Source of the DNA: Fulvia fulva
Taxonomy: Eukaryota > Ascomycota > Dothideomycetes > Mycosphaerellales > Mycosphaerellaceae
Assembly: GCF_020509005.1 (NCBI RefSeq)
Contig: NC_063020.1
Span: 1,736,001-1,800,000 of the forward strand
Length of the DNA stretch: 64,000 nt
Direction of reading: 5' to 3'
Below, in pieces: positions 36,801-47,213 of this stretch (its first letter is position 1; each line of letters opens with the position of its first letter). The notes below the pieces were generated by a model that saw only the letters and a list, made by a program, of their open reading frames with translations, was not told the origin of the DNA and did no database searches. A program made the position numbers and the translations under genes.

Positions 36801-38894
36801 TGTTCAGAAGGAATAGGAATAGGATCTTTCTTATTAGTAACTCTATATAGGTTTCTTAGTAGTCCCTTACTAAGGTATATATATCTTCTATACTATAGCT
36901 CCTACCGATCTTCGGACTTAGTATTAGCTATAGCGGTACCGTTACGTTCTTAAGAGAGTATACTAGTATACTATAGCTTAAGAATTTCCGAGATCGAGTA
37001 GATAAACGGTACTCCTCCTCGAAGTTTGGTCTAGATAACGGGTTTACTAGACAAGGATTTTAGGGTAAAACTAGGTAGTTAGATAGTAAACTATTAGCTA
37101 AACTAATTCTACGAAACAAGACTAACTCTAAGGCTAGGAATAAACAGGACATTTTCTAAGACAATTTGCTTTCTAGAAGGACTACCTATTACTACACTTC
37201 CTATATATATAGCTTGTAGATAGCCACCCCTAACCTTGATCTACTTCCTCTTTTGAAGAGGCTTTAGTGCCCTAAATAGTGAATCTTAGTCAGTTATATA
37301 TCATGATGTATAAGAGTTAAGCAACTACTCGGACGAGGGGTACTTACCTTTAGCTTCTATAGTAGAATAGGCAACCTCATTAACATCATCATCTTCTAAT
37401 AGTATCTTAGGGTCTGATGCGTCTTCCTAGGTCGTATAGGCCCTTATAGGCTTACTAGAGGAGGCCTTTAGCTTGCAACTCTCCTTTATCTACTTTATAA
37501 GGTCCGTTATTACCTTAAGGACATCACAAAGGTTTAGTAATAATGACCTCCTACGAGGTAGTAACGGTTATCTCTTAGTAGGGTAGGTAACCCTAGCTAG
37601 TTTGTCTTTATTCCTAATAGCCTACTAAGCTATAGAAAGGTGTAGGCACTTGCTTATAAAATAGTTACTACCGTAGAGATAGTACGTAAGCTTGCCCTAG
37701 AAACCCTTCTTAGTAAATATAGCTGTCCCTTAATAAATTATTGATTCTTGCTTCTCCCTAAGGATTATAAGAATGTCTTATAGTAAGAGATTTGCCTAGG
37801 CATCAATTGCATTGCGAATTGAGCTAAATAAGTCTAGTAGAGCTGCTAAGAGTTACTAGATCTTTCTGTCCTTAGTCTTAATGTCTTAGAACTAAGGCGA
37901 GATTAAAACAGCCCTCCTTATAATTAAGCTAAGCTCCTACTAGGCGTCATCTATTAACTAGTCCTCTATTATCACGAAATTGGTGTATTACTAAAGCAAA
38001 CTTCTTCTAGTAGCGAGAAGTCTTCTCTTATATTTAGCTTTAGTCTATTCCTATAACTCCTTTGTATACCGGATCCCGTATATCATCTCTTAGTTATCTA
38101 TCGATAGACAGATATACATCTTATACAGGACCGTTACATTATACCGTCTGTATGATACCTTCCTTATCGCTTAATCTAAAGGAAGGGATGACTCCGATAA
38201 TATAGAGAGTGTCGCTATAGATAGGGTTATAGCGGGAATATCCGTAATAATATCTTCGAGGACCTAGTTAACCTACTTTAATACTAGGTGTATTCTTATT
38301 AGCTTGAACTATGTTTCGTGGTTCTCTCTTATTAGAACAGGTACTACTCTCTTTCTTATAAACCTAGTCTCGTTCTCTATTTTTTATAAGTTAAGGGACA
38401 GGTTAGCTACTCTTAGGTAAAAGGATGTATTCGGTCGTACGCGATCGGATCGGATCGAAATGGGATAAACCGAACGCGAGGTTAATAGCGGAGAGGATGG
38501 CTATCCGCTAGGAAGAGGAGGAAGTCGGAATCCGCTAAGGAGTGTATTAGTACTAAGACACTATAGCGTAACTCTCTTAGTAGAGGGGGGTTCTAAGACA
38601 CTACGGCTCTCTTAGAATAAACAGTTAGTCGATACGAACGCGATGTCTAGAGAGCGACTCTTCTTAGTAAGCTCGCCTACTTATCTAAGGTATTAGTATA
38701 GGCTCTCTAACTCGGAGTCTAATAGTGCCTTACTCGGCTCTTTTACGTCTTATATACACCTATAGCACGGCTATAGCTTCCTATACAAGGCGGGTACGGC
38801 CTCTAGTCTGCCTTCCTTTTATTCTAAAGAGGAATAACTCTAATACGACTTTGTCGAGGGTGAAATACCGAGTTACTAACTCGGGCTTATAACC

Positions 38895-39128
38895 TATTAA
38901 ATAGGTACGAGTTACGTAGTAGTAGAAGACGGCGGATTATACAAAAGACAAAGAAGGACCTAATAGGATAGCGTATATCTATATATAGTATCGCTAGTGT
39001 TAGTATAGGTAGATGCTAGGTGTCCGGATGTTTAATAGCCTATAGGCTAGTAAACCCTAGTCACGTGATCTAGTTATATAACATACCTATACCTATATGC
39101 TTGTCCTACGGCCTGTATGTTCTTAACA
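38895..39128 (-). repeat. Copia LTR (5' LTR in element orientation)
   Basis: It is 234 bp and the partner of 33585-33818. It keeps an intact TCACGTGA palindrome near 39060, which is mutated in the other LTR. Confidence 0.88.
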
Positions 39129-39133
39129 TATAC

Positions 39134-42100
39134 TATCTAGGCTAGGATACTTTTTATTCTAAGGATATATAGGAGCCTTACGTAGGATATATTGTCGAAA
39201 GCCCCTAATATATCTAGTAAAAGTAGTAAGGCTACCTTGTTATTACTATAGTACTAGATATGTCTGATTTGCTCTATAATCAGTTCGACTACTATAAGGG
39301 TAGATCTCTTTTATCTCCCCCCTATTTACGTTACCGGGAGGAAGTTATATTCTTCTACTATTCCGGTAAGCCTTATAGCTACGACCTTCTCTAGGAGCTT
39401 CCCTAGTATATTTAGTAACGTAATTAGTCTATATGACTTCAACTTAGTATAGTCTTCCTTTTAGGGTTTCCTTAGGACGTAAGTTAGTAATTACCTAAAG
39501 GCCTTTAGGTAATACCCCTACTTTATATACTAGGTAAAGATTAGCGTAAGTACTAGAGTAATAAGGCTACTACTAGCTTTTAGGTAACAGTTAGGGATCT
39601 TATCTAGGCCTAGGGCTTTGTTGCCCTTTAGTTTCTTAATAATGTTTCCGATCTCTATAGTAGACACTTACTAGTTAGCCTCCCTAAGTAGAGGAATGTA
39701 TGTTCCTAGGATGTTACTTAGGTCTGCCTCTACCTAAGTCCCGAAGAAGTAGTCTACGAATGCTTTCGCTTTCCCTATCGGAGTGGTTTACGTTTCTCCG
39801 TCTTAGTCCTATATTAAGGGAAACTAGGGCGGGGAGTTTCGTTCCTCGTCTAGTTTCCTAGCCTATTCTACTAGTCTCTAGATTTGTTCCGGGTGTTCTA
39901 TAATTATCCCTATAGTTAACCTCTACTCCTACGTCTTGTCCCTTCTAATCTACGCCTTCTTTACTTTATACGCGTTGTTATAGGCTTCCTAGTTTGCTTA
40001 GGTACGTCGTTACTCCTATCTCCTTCTTACTCTCCTTGCCTCCTTGACTTTAGCTATATACTCTAGTGTCTAGTATAGCTTCTAGTATAGCGACTATCTC
40101 TTCTTAGGTATATAGGCCTAGGCTGCCCTTTATATAGCTTCTATTAGCTGCTCTACTACTTAGTCGATCCCCTCTATTATATATATATCGTTAATGTTCA
40201 CCTGTTCTAGTTCGCCTTCTAGCCGCTACTATACTAGTGTCTACTCGGCCTACTCCTAGTAGAGCCTCCTCTTAGGTTCCCTCTCCTCCTTAACTATAAG
40301 TTAGATGTCGGTTTGGATTAGATAGTAGTCTAATAAGGACTCTAGTTAGTCATTGACTATATAGCTTTCTACCCGTCGTATTAAGGCGTAGGACATAAAG
40401 CATAGGTCTAGCGTGCTAGAACTATTGTTTCTAGCCTAAGTTTCTATTCCCTTTAGCGTGATTAAGTCTATTTAGGCTGTTTCTATCTAACTAATAAGCC
40501 TCCCTACTAAGAAGTAGTGTACTAGGGTGAAGTCCGATCCCTACTTTAGGTAGTAGAGGTTAAAATCTCCTATTACGATGTTATGGTTTTGTTAGTCTAT
40601 TACTTCCGGGAGCCTTACTAGCGTATATAGTTGTGTACTACTTCTAGACTCTAGAGGTAGGTTATATACGCTATAGATTAGGACCTAGCCTTAAGTTGTT
40701 TTAAGCTATACTATAGTAATATCCTTATTAGTTCTCGGCTAGGCCTACTAGTCCTCTACTAGTACCTTCTTACTAATATAGATATATATTCGTAGGACTC
40801 CCTCGGTTCTGTTTATTGCTACGTAGTATCTCGGGTCTCGTATAGTTAATAGAATCCTAGAGTATAGGTTGATCTACGGTTCCTATATTACTATAATGTA
40901 GTGTTCCTCCGGGTCTAAGGCTTGTAGAAAGCTCCTTTAGACCTTGTCTTTGCTTCTATTCACATTATACTGAATGATTAATAGTCTACTAGTATAAGGC
41001 ATTAGGATATATTTATATCTAGGTCCGTTTAGTCTTACTATTAGTCTTGCTATTAGTTTTCCCGTCCCTCCTCCTATTCTTCCCTTTAGGGTTAGCCCCC
41101 TATCATTTAGTTGATTCTTATTTATCTATTGCTCTACGCTGCCTTATATAAGAACGTTAGTCTCCCTATTACTAGCACTATTTATAGCTCCTCTTATAGC
41201 CGGGGTCTCTTATTCGGGTAGGTAGTTCTCTCTAGTTGTTTCTATTCACCTACTAGGAACCTAGTTAGTATTGTTACCCTTGCTTCCCGCGCTCTCTACT
41301 AGGCTAATAGTCTAACTAGGCATTAGTTTAACTATACCGGGTGTTTTCTTCTATATACTACGTATCTTATATCCTCCTTCCGTTTTTAGTACTCTTAGGT
41401 CGCGTAATTACTAGTATAGTAGGAGTAGACTAGTATAGCTTTACTACACTTTAGGGCAATATGTCCGTACTATTAATAGTTAAAATATTAAAGGATTCTG
41501 TAGTTGCTCTAATAGATTTCTATATCTAGCCTCTTAAAGTCCTAGTACAACCCTTAGTCTAAGACCCTATTCGCTTGCTCTAGTATTACAACCTATAAGA
41601 TTAGCGAGGTGGCCCTCTTGCCCTCCTCTATCTTCTTCTTGACCTACGCTATCTTTATGATCTATAGTCCTAGTACTATTACCTAGTTTTGCCTCTAGAG
41701 GTTTAGTATATCCCTTTATATATTAAAGGTTTGTAGGACCCTATACGTAATTACTATATACTATTAATAGGAGACTTTCGCTATACTCCCGATCTTTAGT
41801 ATCTACTCCTTGTTTATTTCGAGGGCCTTCTTATCCTATACGTATACTATAAACAGCTTGACCCCTTTACTATCTACCCTTACCCCTACTATTGCCTTTA
41901 CTCCGATCTTCTCGACTATCTCCCCCCGGTCATCTTTCCTATTTCTTCCTTCTCTTTCTAGTCCGTAATATAGACTCGTAGTACTATACTCTAAGGGGGG
42001 GTAAGTTAGCTCGCGATTATTACCTAGGTCGTTAGGCCCTAGGTCTGTCTCGGGTCTCTTAAAGGGTTGTTTCTTACAATTCGTATTACTACCTCGATTG

Positions 42101-42334
42101 CTATATTGATTGTAGTACTTGTTTATTGTTTGAGCGCCTTTAGTCCCCCGAGTAGTTCGCTTATTACTCCTTTTAGTACTCTCTCTGGAAATCTTCCTTC
42201 TTCTACCGCTACTATCTCTTCCGCCTTCTTATAGAGCGTCCTCTACTCGTCTCCCCCTTACTCTCGGTCGTCTACTATTGTCGTCGTCGCCATTTTTTCA
42301 AGGTCGTTTTAGGTAGGTTCTTAAGCTATTTATC
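39134..42334 (-). mobile_element. LINE-E, 5' portion with ORF1 and start of ORF2
   Basis: In minus orientation, from the 5' end at 42334: a short leader, ORF1 from an intact ATG at 42293 (MATTTIVDDRE), zinc knuckle around 41430-41490 (QYGHIALKC-like), then ORF2 with APE endonuclease (VIGDFNL, 40578-40558) and the RT start (LLLLDILGAFDNISYVRLLY, about 39260-39175). It resembles LINE-C in ORF1. RIP stops are frequent. The 14-bp TSD at 42335-42348 pairs with 21769-21782. Confidence 0.78.
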
Positions 42335-42348
42335 TATATAAAGATATA

Positions 42349-42899
42349 CCGAAGGTAGTTATAGACTTCTAGTATAATAACCTAGCGAAGTCTATACCGG
42401 TCAACTTTTATCCGCTATCTAGTTAGATCCCGAATAAAACGTTACGCGATATAAGACCTAGAGTAGATATATATAGTATAGATCTAGTACCTTAGGTAAC
42501 TATAGTCGTACGACCTCCCTTTAACGGCACCGGTACTATAGCTCTTCCTATTAGTAACTATACACCTTCTAATGTTACTATAGGCTATATTAAAGGGGTT
42601 TCGGTACCTACTTCTAGTAAGTTATTAAGCGAGAGTACTAGCTCGACTATACCTTTATACGCTCGTATAGGCTAAGTTAACTACCCGCCGGTATAGTAGA
42701 AGGGCGTAAGTAATATAAAGGCTTACGGTAAGCTAATAGATATAACGAGGGATATAACAATAGAGGATATAATTAAAACGGCCTAGATAGAGCTACTCGA
42801 TAAGACGGACGGTATAGAGGATAATAAAGCCTTCGTATATATACTAAGGAAGATTTAAGGATATACGCTTCGAGACGAAGGTGTTTTAAGGGGGGGTAG
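42349..42899 (+). pseudogene. G1 pol C-terminal tail and polypurine tract
   Basis: The frame continues from the chromodomain at 21782 (PKVVIDF, then NNLAKSIPVNFYPLSS) with TAG/TAA stops only. It ends near the purine-rich tract that primes plus-strand synthesis, immediately before the LTR at 42900. Confidence 0.7.
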
Positions 42900-43093
42900 T
42901 ATTACGACCGCTCCGTAAGTAAAGGATTAGTAAAGGGGCACGTGACCTTAGATTACGTAACGCTCGGCCCGAAGCCGACCCGTAATACCTCGGCCCTTAA
43001 GTATAGGCCTCGACCTTAGAACCTACTTCTCTCTTTAGCTATCGACTTTATTAATACTATACCCCTATACTCTCGTACTATAGCCTCGTAACA
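42900..43093 (+). repeat. G1 3' LTR
   Basis: This 194-bp LTR pairs with 9652-9845. It is followed by the TSD ttacc (43094-43098), and then the interrupted LINE-C copy resumes. Confidence 0.88.
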
Positions 43094-43098
43094 TTACC

Positions 43099-44613
43099 TC
43101 TCCGTAAACCTTAGTATAGGGATTTATAGACGATATAAACATTCTAGCCTAGTTAGACTCGATAGAGGAGAACTGTCGCCTCCTAGAAGATAGGTATAAG
43201 AAATACGAGGAGTAGGTAAAGAAGTATAGTGCCCGGTTCGCCCCTATAAAGTACTAACTTATATACTTTAGTAAAGCGAGAATATACTATAATATAAAGG
43301 CGGCGATAAGTATCTAAGGCTATAAGACTAAGCTATTAGCGGAGCTACGAGTACTAGGGATCTAGCGCGACCTAAAGCTAAGCTAGAATATATAGATTAA
43401 GAAAGCGTAGAGTCGAGCGCAAAATAACGAAGCCTCGATAAAGAGGCTTACGGCGTCTATATAGGGAGTAATATTTGATAAGGTAAGAGTAATATATAAG
43501 GCGATCGTTAGACTAGCTATATTATACGGGGTATAGATTTAGGGAATAGGAGACGTAGGTAAGCCGATCCCGAAACGGATTAAGTAACCCCTAAACAGGA
43601 TATAGGTAGGCAACCTACGTAGGATACTAGGCGTATATAAGACAACGTTAATAAGTACGGTAGAAATACAGACGGGAATACTACTAATTGGCTAATATAT
43701 CCGGGGAATAAGAATTTAATACGCGGTAAAGACGATAGATTACCTAGTATAAACTACGATCTAGGAGGTAAAGAATAAGATAGAAAGCCGCTACCGGAGA
43801 GGGGCCGGACGTAGGATAAGCTAAAAAGAGGATGACCTTACTACCTTTACGGCCGTATAGATAAGTACCGAATAGCTAGTACAAAAAGAGGAGGAGCGTA
43901 GGACTCGCTAGGCCGGCGGGAGTAAGGCTAAGACCTAAAGTCTAGCGGAATAGATAGCGAGCTACCTATAGGAGTAGGACTAGAAAAGGAAGCCCCCTAA
44001 GATAATAGGCCCGATAGTACTCCGAGCCTTCTAGAGACATAATTACTAGCTATATAGGGACCTAATAAGGGCCGAAGCAAGTATAGCAATCTAAATCAGG
44101 TCCGAATATATTAGATTAAGGGCCTACCTATTTAGAAGACGCGTACTAGATATCTAAAGCCTAGCCTACTAGTATAGCTACCTATTATAAAACCTAGAAT
44201 ATATACTACTACGATACCCGTAGTAGGCGAGAGGTAGGGGAAATTAGAGGCACTAAGCGGGAAGGAGAGACTATAAGTTAATTATTAGGGATAAAGGCAA
44301 TATTCGCTAAATCTCTCGGTAGATACTATAGTAGGGATACCTCTAGTAGACTAGCCTCGCTAGCGAGACGGAGGAGTAGATAGATAAGAGGCGGAAGCTA
44401 GGGAGTTATAGATAGGGTAGTTATTAGGGCAGGCCTATAATACTAGCGTACCCCTAATAAGGGAAATCTAAGACGATAACTAGGGGAAAAAGATAGGCGG
44501 GAAGGAGGAGGGGTTTTTACTAATATAGTTTCCCCTCTATATATACAAAAATAAGATAGTATAGCTAGATAGGCCAAAGGGCACTACAATAGCTTAATAA
44601 TATATATATCTAT
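43099..44613 (+). mobile_element. LINE-C body of chimera 1, 3' part
   Basis: It continues the RT from 9651 (GFIDDINILA-like for FVDDTNILA) through the C-terminal zinc finger to the shared 3' motif and (tatc)n tail. It matches LINE-C1 30840-32349 with many extra C-to-T and G-to-A changes. The right TSD ctatatagtatac is at 44614-44626. Confidence 0.88.
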
Positions 44614-44626
44614 CTATATAGTATAC

Positions 44627-44736
44627 TTAACTACTATCTCGTAAGGAAGACCGCGAGTTCCTCCTATAGTACGTCGAGCCTTTACAAAAATACGACGACT
44701 TCCGTAAGAAGTACCGTACTAATTAGGGGCCCTTCT
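44627..44736 (+). pseudogene. Element X, 3' portion
   Basis: The frame cut at 8323 resumes here in phase (LLSRKEDREFLL; KYDDFRKKYRTN). It is cut again by the LTR that starts at 44737. The family is unknown. Confidence 0.5.
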
Positions 44737-44940
44737 ATTACGGCCGCTCCGTAAGTAAAGGATTCGAATCTGATCACGTGACCCCAAGTCACGTGACCCA
44801 GATAACTAAGCTCGGCCCGATACTAACGCCTAACACCTCGGCCTTTAAGTATAGGCCTCGTTCTTAGACTCTCTTCTCTCTTTAGCTATCGACTTCGTTA
44901 ATACTATACCCTTATACCCTCGTACTATAGTCTCGTAATA
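44737..44940 (+). repeat. 5' LTR of Gypsy G1b (G1 relative)
   Basis: This is about 204 bp, related to the G1 LTR over most of its length. It differs by a segment with two direct tcacgtgacc repeats (about 44775-44805). It is followed by the same leader start (cttcgatagc). The 3' LTR and pol were not found in the window. Confidence 0.75.
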
Positions 44941-45721
44941 CTTCGATAGCTTATAATAAGGACGCTACTATATTTAGCGCCGCTTAAGACTCTAGAAATC
45001 GCGATATTACGACTCCTCGAAATTCCCGACTTGTACTAGCGTAAAGGTAGCGTAGTACTCTCTCTTTCTCCCTAGATTAAGATGCTAAGAGGGCGTATTA
45101 CTATATTATAGCTAGCCTATAGGGCACCGGTAGCCCTAGCGGCGGCGTCGGCGTAAATACTTAACGTATTACGGGCCTAGGCGGACGTCTAGTAAATAGT
45201 AGTCGGTTACGTAACTCGGTACGGGCCGGCCCGTATACCTCGGCTTATATATTAACTTTCCGTACCTCGTGCTCCTCTTAGATAGCCTATCTAATAACTT
45301 CGTTATTTGCCCTATATTAAGAACGGCTCCTTTATACTTTATTAGACCTTCTTTACTAACCGTAGAATACGTACTAAGAAGGACCTAGAAAGTAATAGGT
45401 TAAAGATATAGAAACTACGCTTATCGCGAGTTTTCTATACTAATCGCGCGATAAACGCGATAGGTCTAAGTTGATAAGAACAATCGTACCTTTATTAATA
45501 AGATACTAGCTAAGAGTATAGGCGGTAGGTACTCCCTACTTACTAGTCGCCCTAAGATCCGCCGCGAGTCGCTTATATTTAATAGTAGCTAGACTTAAGG
45601 TTACTAAACCTAACCCTAATAGCTAACTAACGAGCAAATATAGTAACGTATTAAGTAACTAATATAACTAGTTACCGAACCGCCTAAGACGATTAACCTC
45701 TCCGACTATATCCGGGACGAC
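44941..45721 (+). pseudogene. G1b leader and N-terminal gag
   Basis: The leader resembles that of G1 to about 45165. A RIPped frame then runs to a TSD (ctatatccgggacgac, 45706-45721), where chimeric LINE-D inserted. The frame resumes at 50795. Confidence 0.6.
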
Positions 45722-46776
45722 GGTCGACGACGAGAATTACCTATACGTAGTATCGGCTACGAACCTCTCGTCTTACTACGAGAGAGCTAAGTATTCTTAC
45801 GCTAGAGCGTCGTAGGCGCGACGGGCGCGTAACGTAGGTAAAGCCGCGGCGAATAGAGGACTACTAGTAGAACGGGTATAAAAACTATCCGACGAGCGTA
45901 TACTCGTATCGGGAGCGAGTCCCTCTTCTTTCTACGTATAAGAAGGGCGCGGGACCGTAGCCTATACGCTCGATAGGACACCTCTAGTATAAGTATAGAA
46001 TTTTTATCTCCGGAGACCGTAAACCGAGCGGGCTAAGCGACGAACATTAGACGAGCGGACTATAGAATAACAACTAAGCGGACTATACGACGGCGTCGAG
46101 CGGACTACGAAACAATCTAGTATTTACTAGCGGGTAATACGGTAGGTAGGTAGACACGCGACGAAGCCTATAAGAGCCTATTAAATACCCGGTATAGGAA
46201 CGAGGGTTTTACCTAAGGTACTACCTATCCCGCTACATAACGTACCTAGTCTAATATAGTAGATTACGACGAGGAAAAGACGATAGCCTAAGCAAGGCAA
46301 AGACGTATAATATAAGTAGATTAGTTCTATAATCGGGGAGGATCGAGGGTAGGGTAATAAGGAACTTTATATTAGTTAGTAGGTAGAAACGTAAGGAGTA
46401 CGCTGCCCGGCGTAGTGTATGCCCCGAGTAAACCTACGAGGTATAGACGGCCGCTTTCTAGAGATAGGCTACGGTAACGCGAAGGGCGTCAAAACCTAGG
46501 GCGTAGTGTATACTAGTAGCGACGGCTAACACTGTCTGTATAGCCCGAGAGGACGGATGCGCATGTCGGTCAATAGAGAGCACTAAAGGGCTTAGGCCTA
46601 TAGAGGTGGATATTGGCTTAAGGAGCAAACAGGGAGGGAGGGCGTAGAGGGAAGCTTTTGCTCCGGGCTAACCTCTCGAAACGAGGCTACACGGTGGTGC
46701 TAGATGAGTGGGAAAGCGCGGTTAAGACTTGTCACCTTATCTCGTAGCTAGCTTGCTAAATACGATTCCTTCCTTG
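45722..46776 (+). mobile_element. Chimeric-LINE 5' module, copy 2
   Basis: It is the same module as at 8324 and 52653, with a 23-bp internal deletion between short repeats near 46297. Its last 250 bases keep more TG and CA than the other copies (cggtggtgctagatgagtgg), so Trp codons still read as Trp. It then switches at about 46776 to the LINE-D body. The long frame of this copy is the same at its start and in its later part apart from that deletion. Confidence 0.75.
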
Positions 46777-47202
46777 CCAAGCCAAAAGGACACTTGTTCC
46801 CACTGTGCTGGTAGCCACAAAGTACAGAATTGCACAGCCCCAAAGAGTGAAGCCAGATGTGCATGCTGTGGAAAGAAACACCCTTCCTGGTCCCAAGACT
46901 GCACAGCTAGGATTGAGGCAAAGAGGAGGGCAAGAGAAGCCAGGATCAACACCCCTATCAGATTCCAGACAGGGACAATCACCCAAGAACCCCTAAGGAC
47001 TGTCTACAACCCCCTGAAAAGAGGCAGAACAGAAGAGACCACACAGGCCCAAGGTCACCCTGCCATAGGTAGACCAAAATCAATTGTGGTTGCAGGAAGA
47101 GACCCGTCACAAAGCAGGCTCAACCTTACCACAATCCCAAATAGCAGCCAGCAGCAGGAAGCACGAGAAGACCAGCAGGAGACCAGCATAGATGAGTTCT
47201 GA
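46777..47202 (+). pseudogene. LINE-D ORF1 C-terminal part (zinc knuckles)
   Basis: The frame enters from the module out of register with the module's own long frame. It carries cysteine/histidine knuckles (CSHCAGSHKVQNC; CACCGKKHPSWSQDC) and a basic tail, ending at TGA 47200-47202. The RRM-like N-terminal half of a normal ORF1 is missing, which shows 5' truncation at the fusion point. A 157-residue frame starts at 46729 inside the module, but that start is probably not biological. Confidence 0.75.
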
Positions 47203-47213
47203 TTGAGACACCC

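Larger units (their letters stand above)
33585..39128 (-). mobile_element. Copia-type LTR retrotransposon, RIPped
   Basis: This 5544-bp element has 234-bp LTRs (33585-33818 and 38895-39128) and the TSD tatac (33580-33584 and 39129-39133). Coding is on the minus strand. Gag is toward 38900-37500 with a degraded zinc knuckle near 37640 (YYLYGSNYFISKCLHL, Cys read as Tyr). Integrase is around 36400-36900. RT is near 34840-35260 (FEETFVPTIRYNTLRVF; MYLVDINNAF; YIDNIPI for YVDD). RNase H is near 34170-34270 (TIEAKFIAI). The RT-last order and the motifs identify Copia. Stops are TAG/TAA. Confidence 0.88.
9652..43093 (+). mobile_element. Gypsy element G1 (chromodomain LTR retrotransposon), nested host of other TEs
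   Basis: The element is bounded by 194-bp LTRs (9652-9845 and 42900-43093) and the TSD ttacc. Its own parts are: leader 9846-10058, gag 10583-12654, pol 17664-21782 and pol tail 42349-42899. It received a solo LTR (10059-10577), LINE-B1 (12655-17648) and LINE-E (21783-42334), each flanked by its own TSD. Both LTRs begin TATTACG, the RIPped form of TG, and end CA. A purine tract (42889-42896) precedes the 3' LTR. All frames are dead by RIP. Confidence 0.88.
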
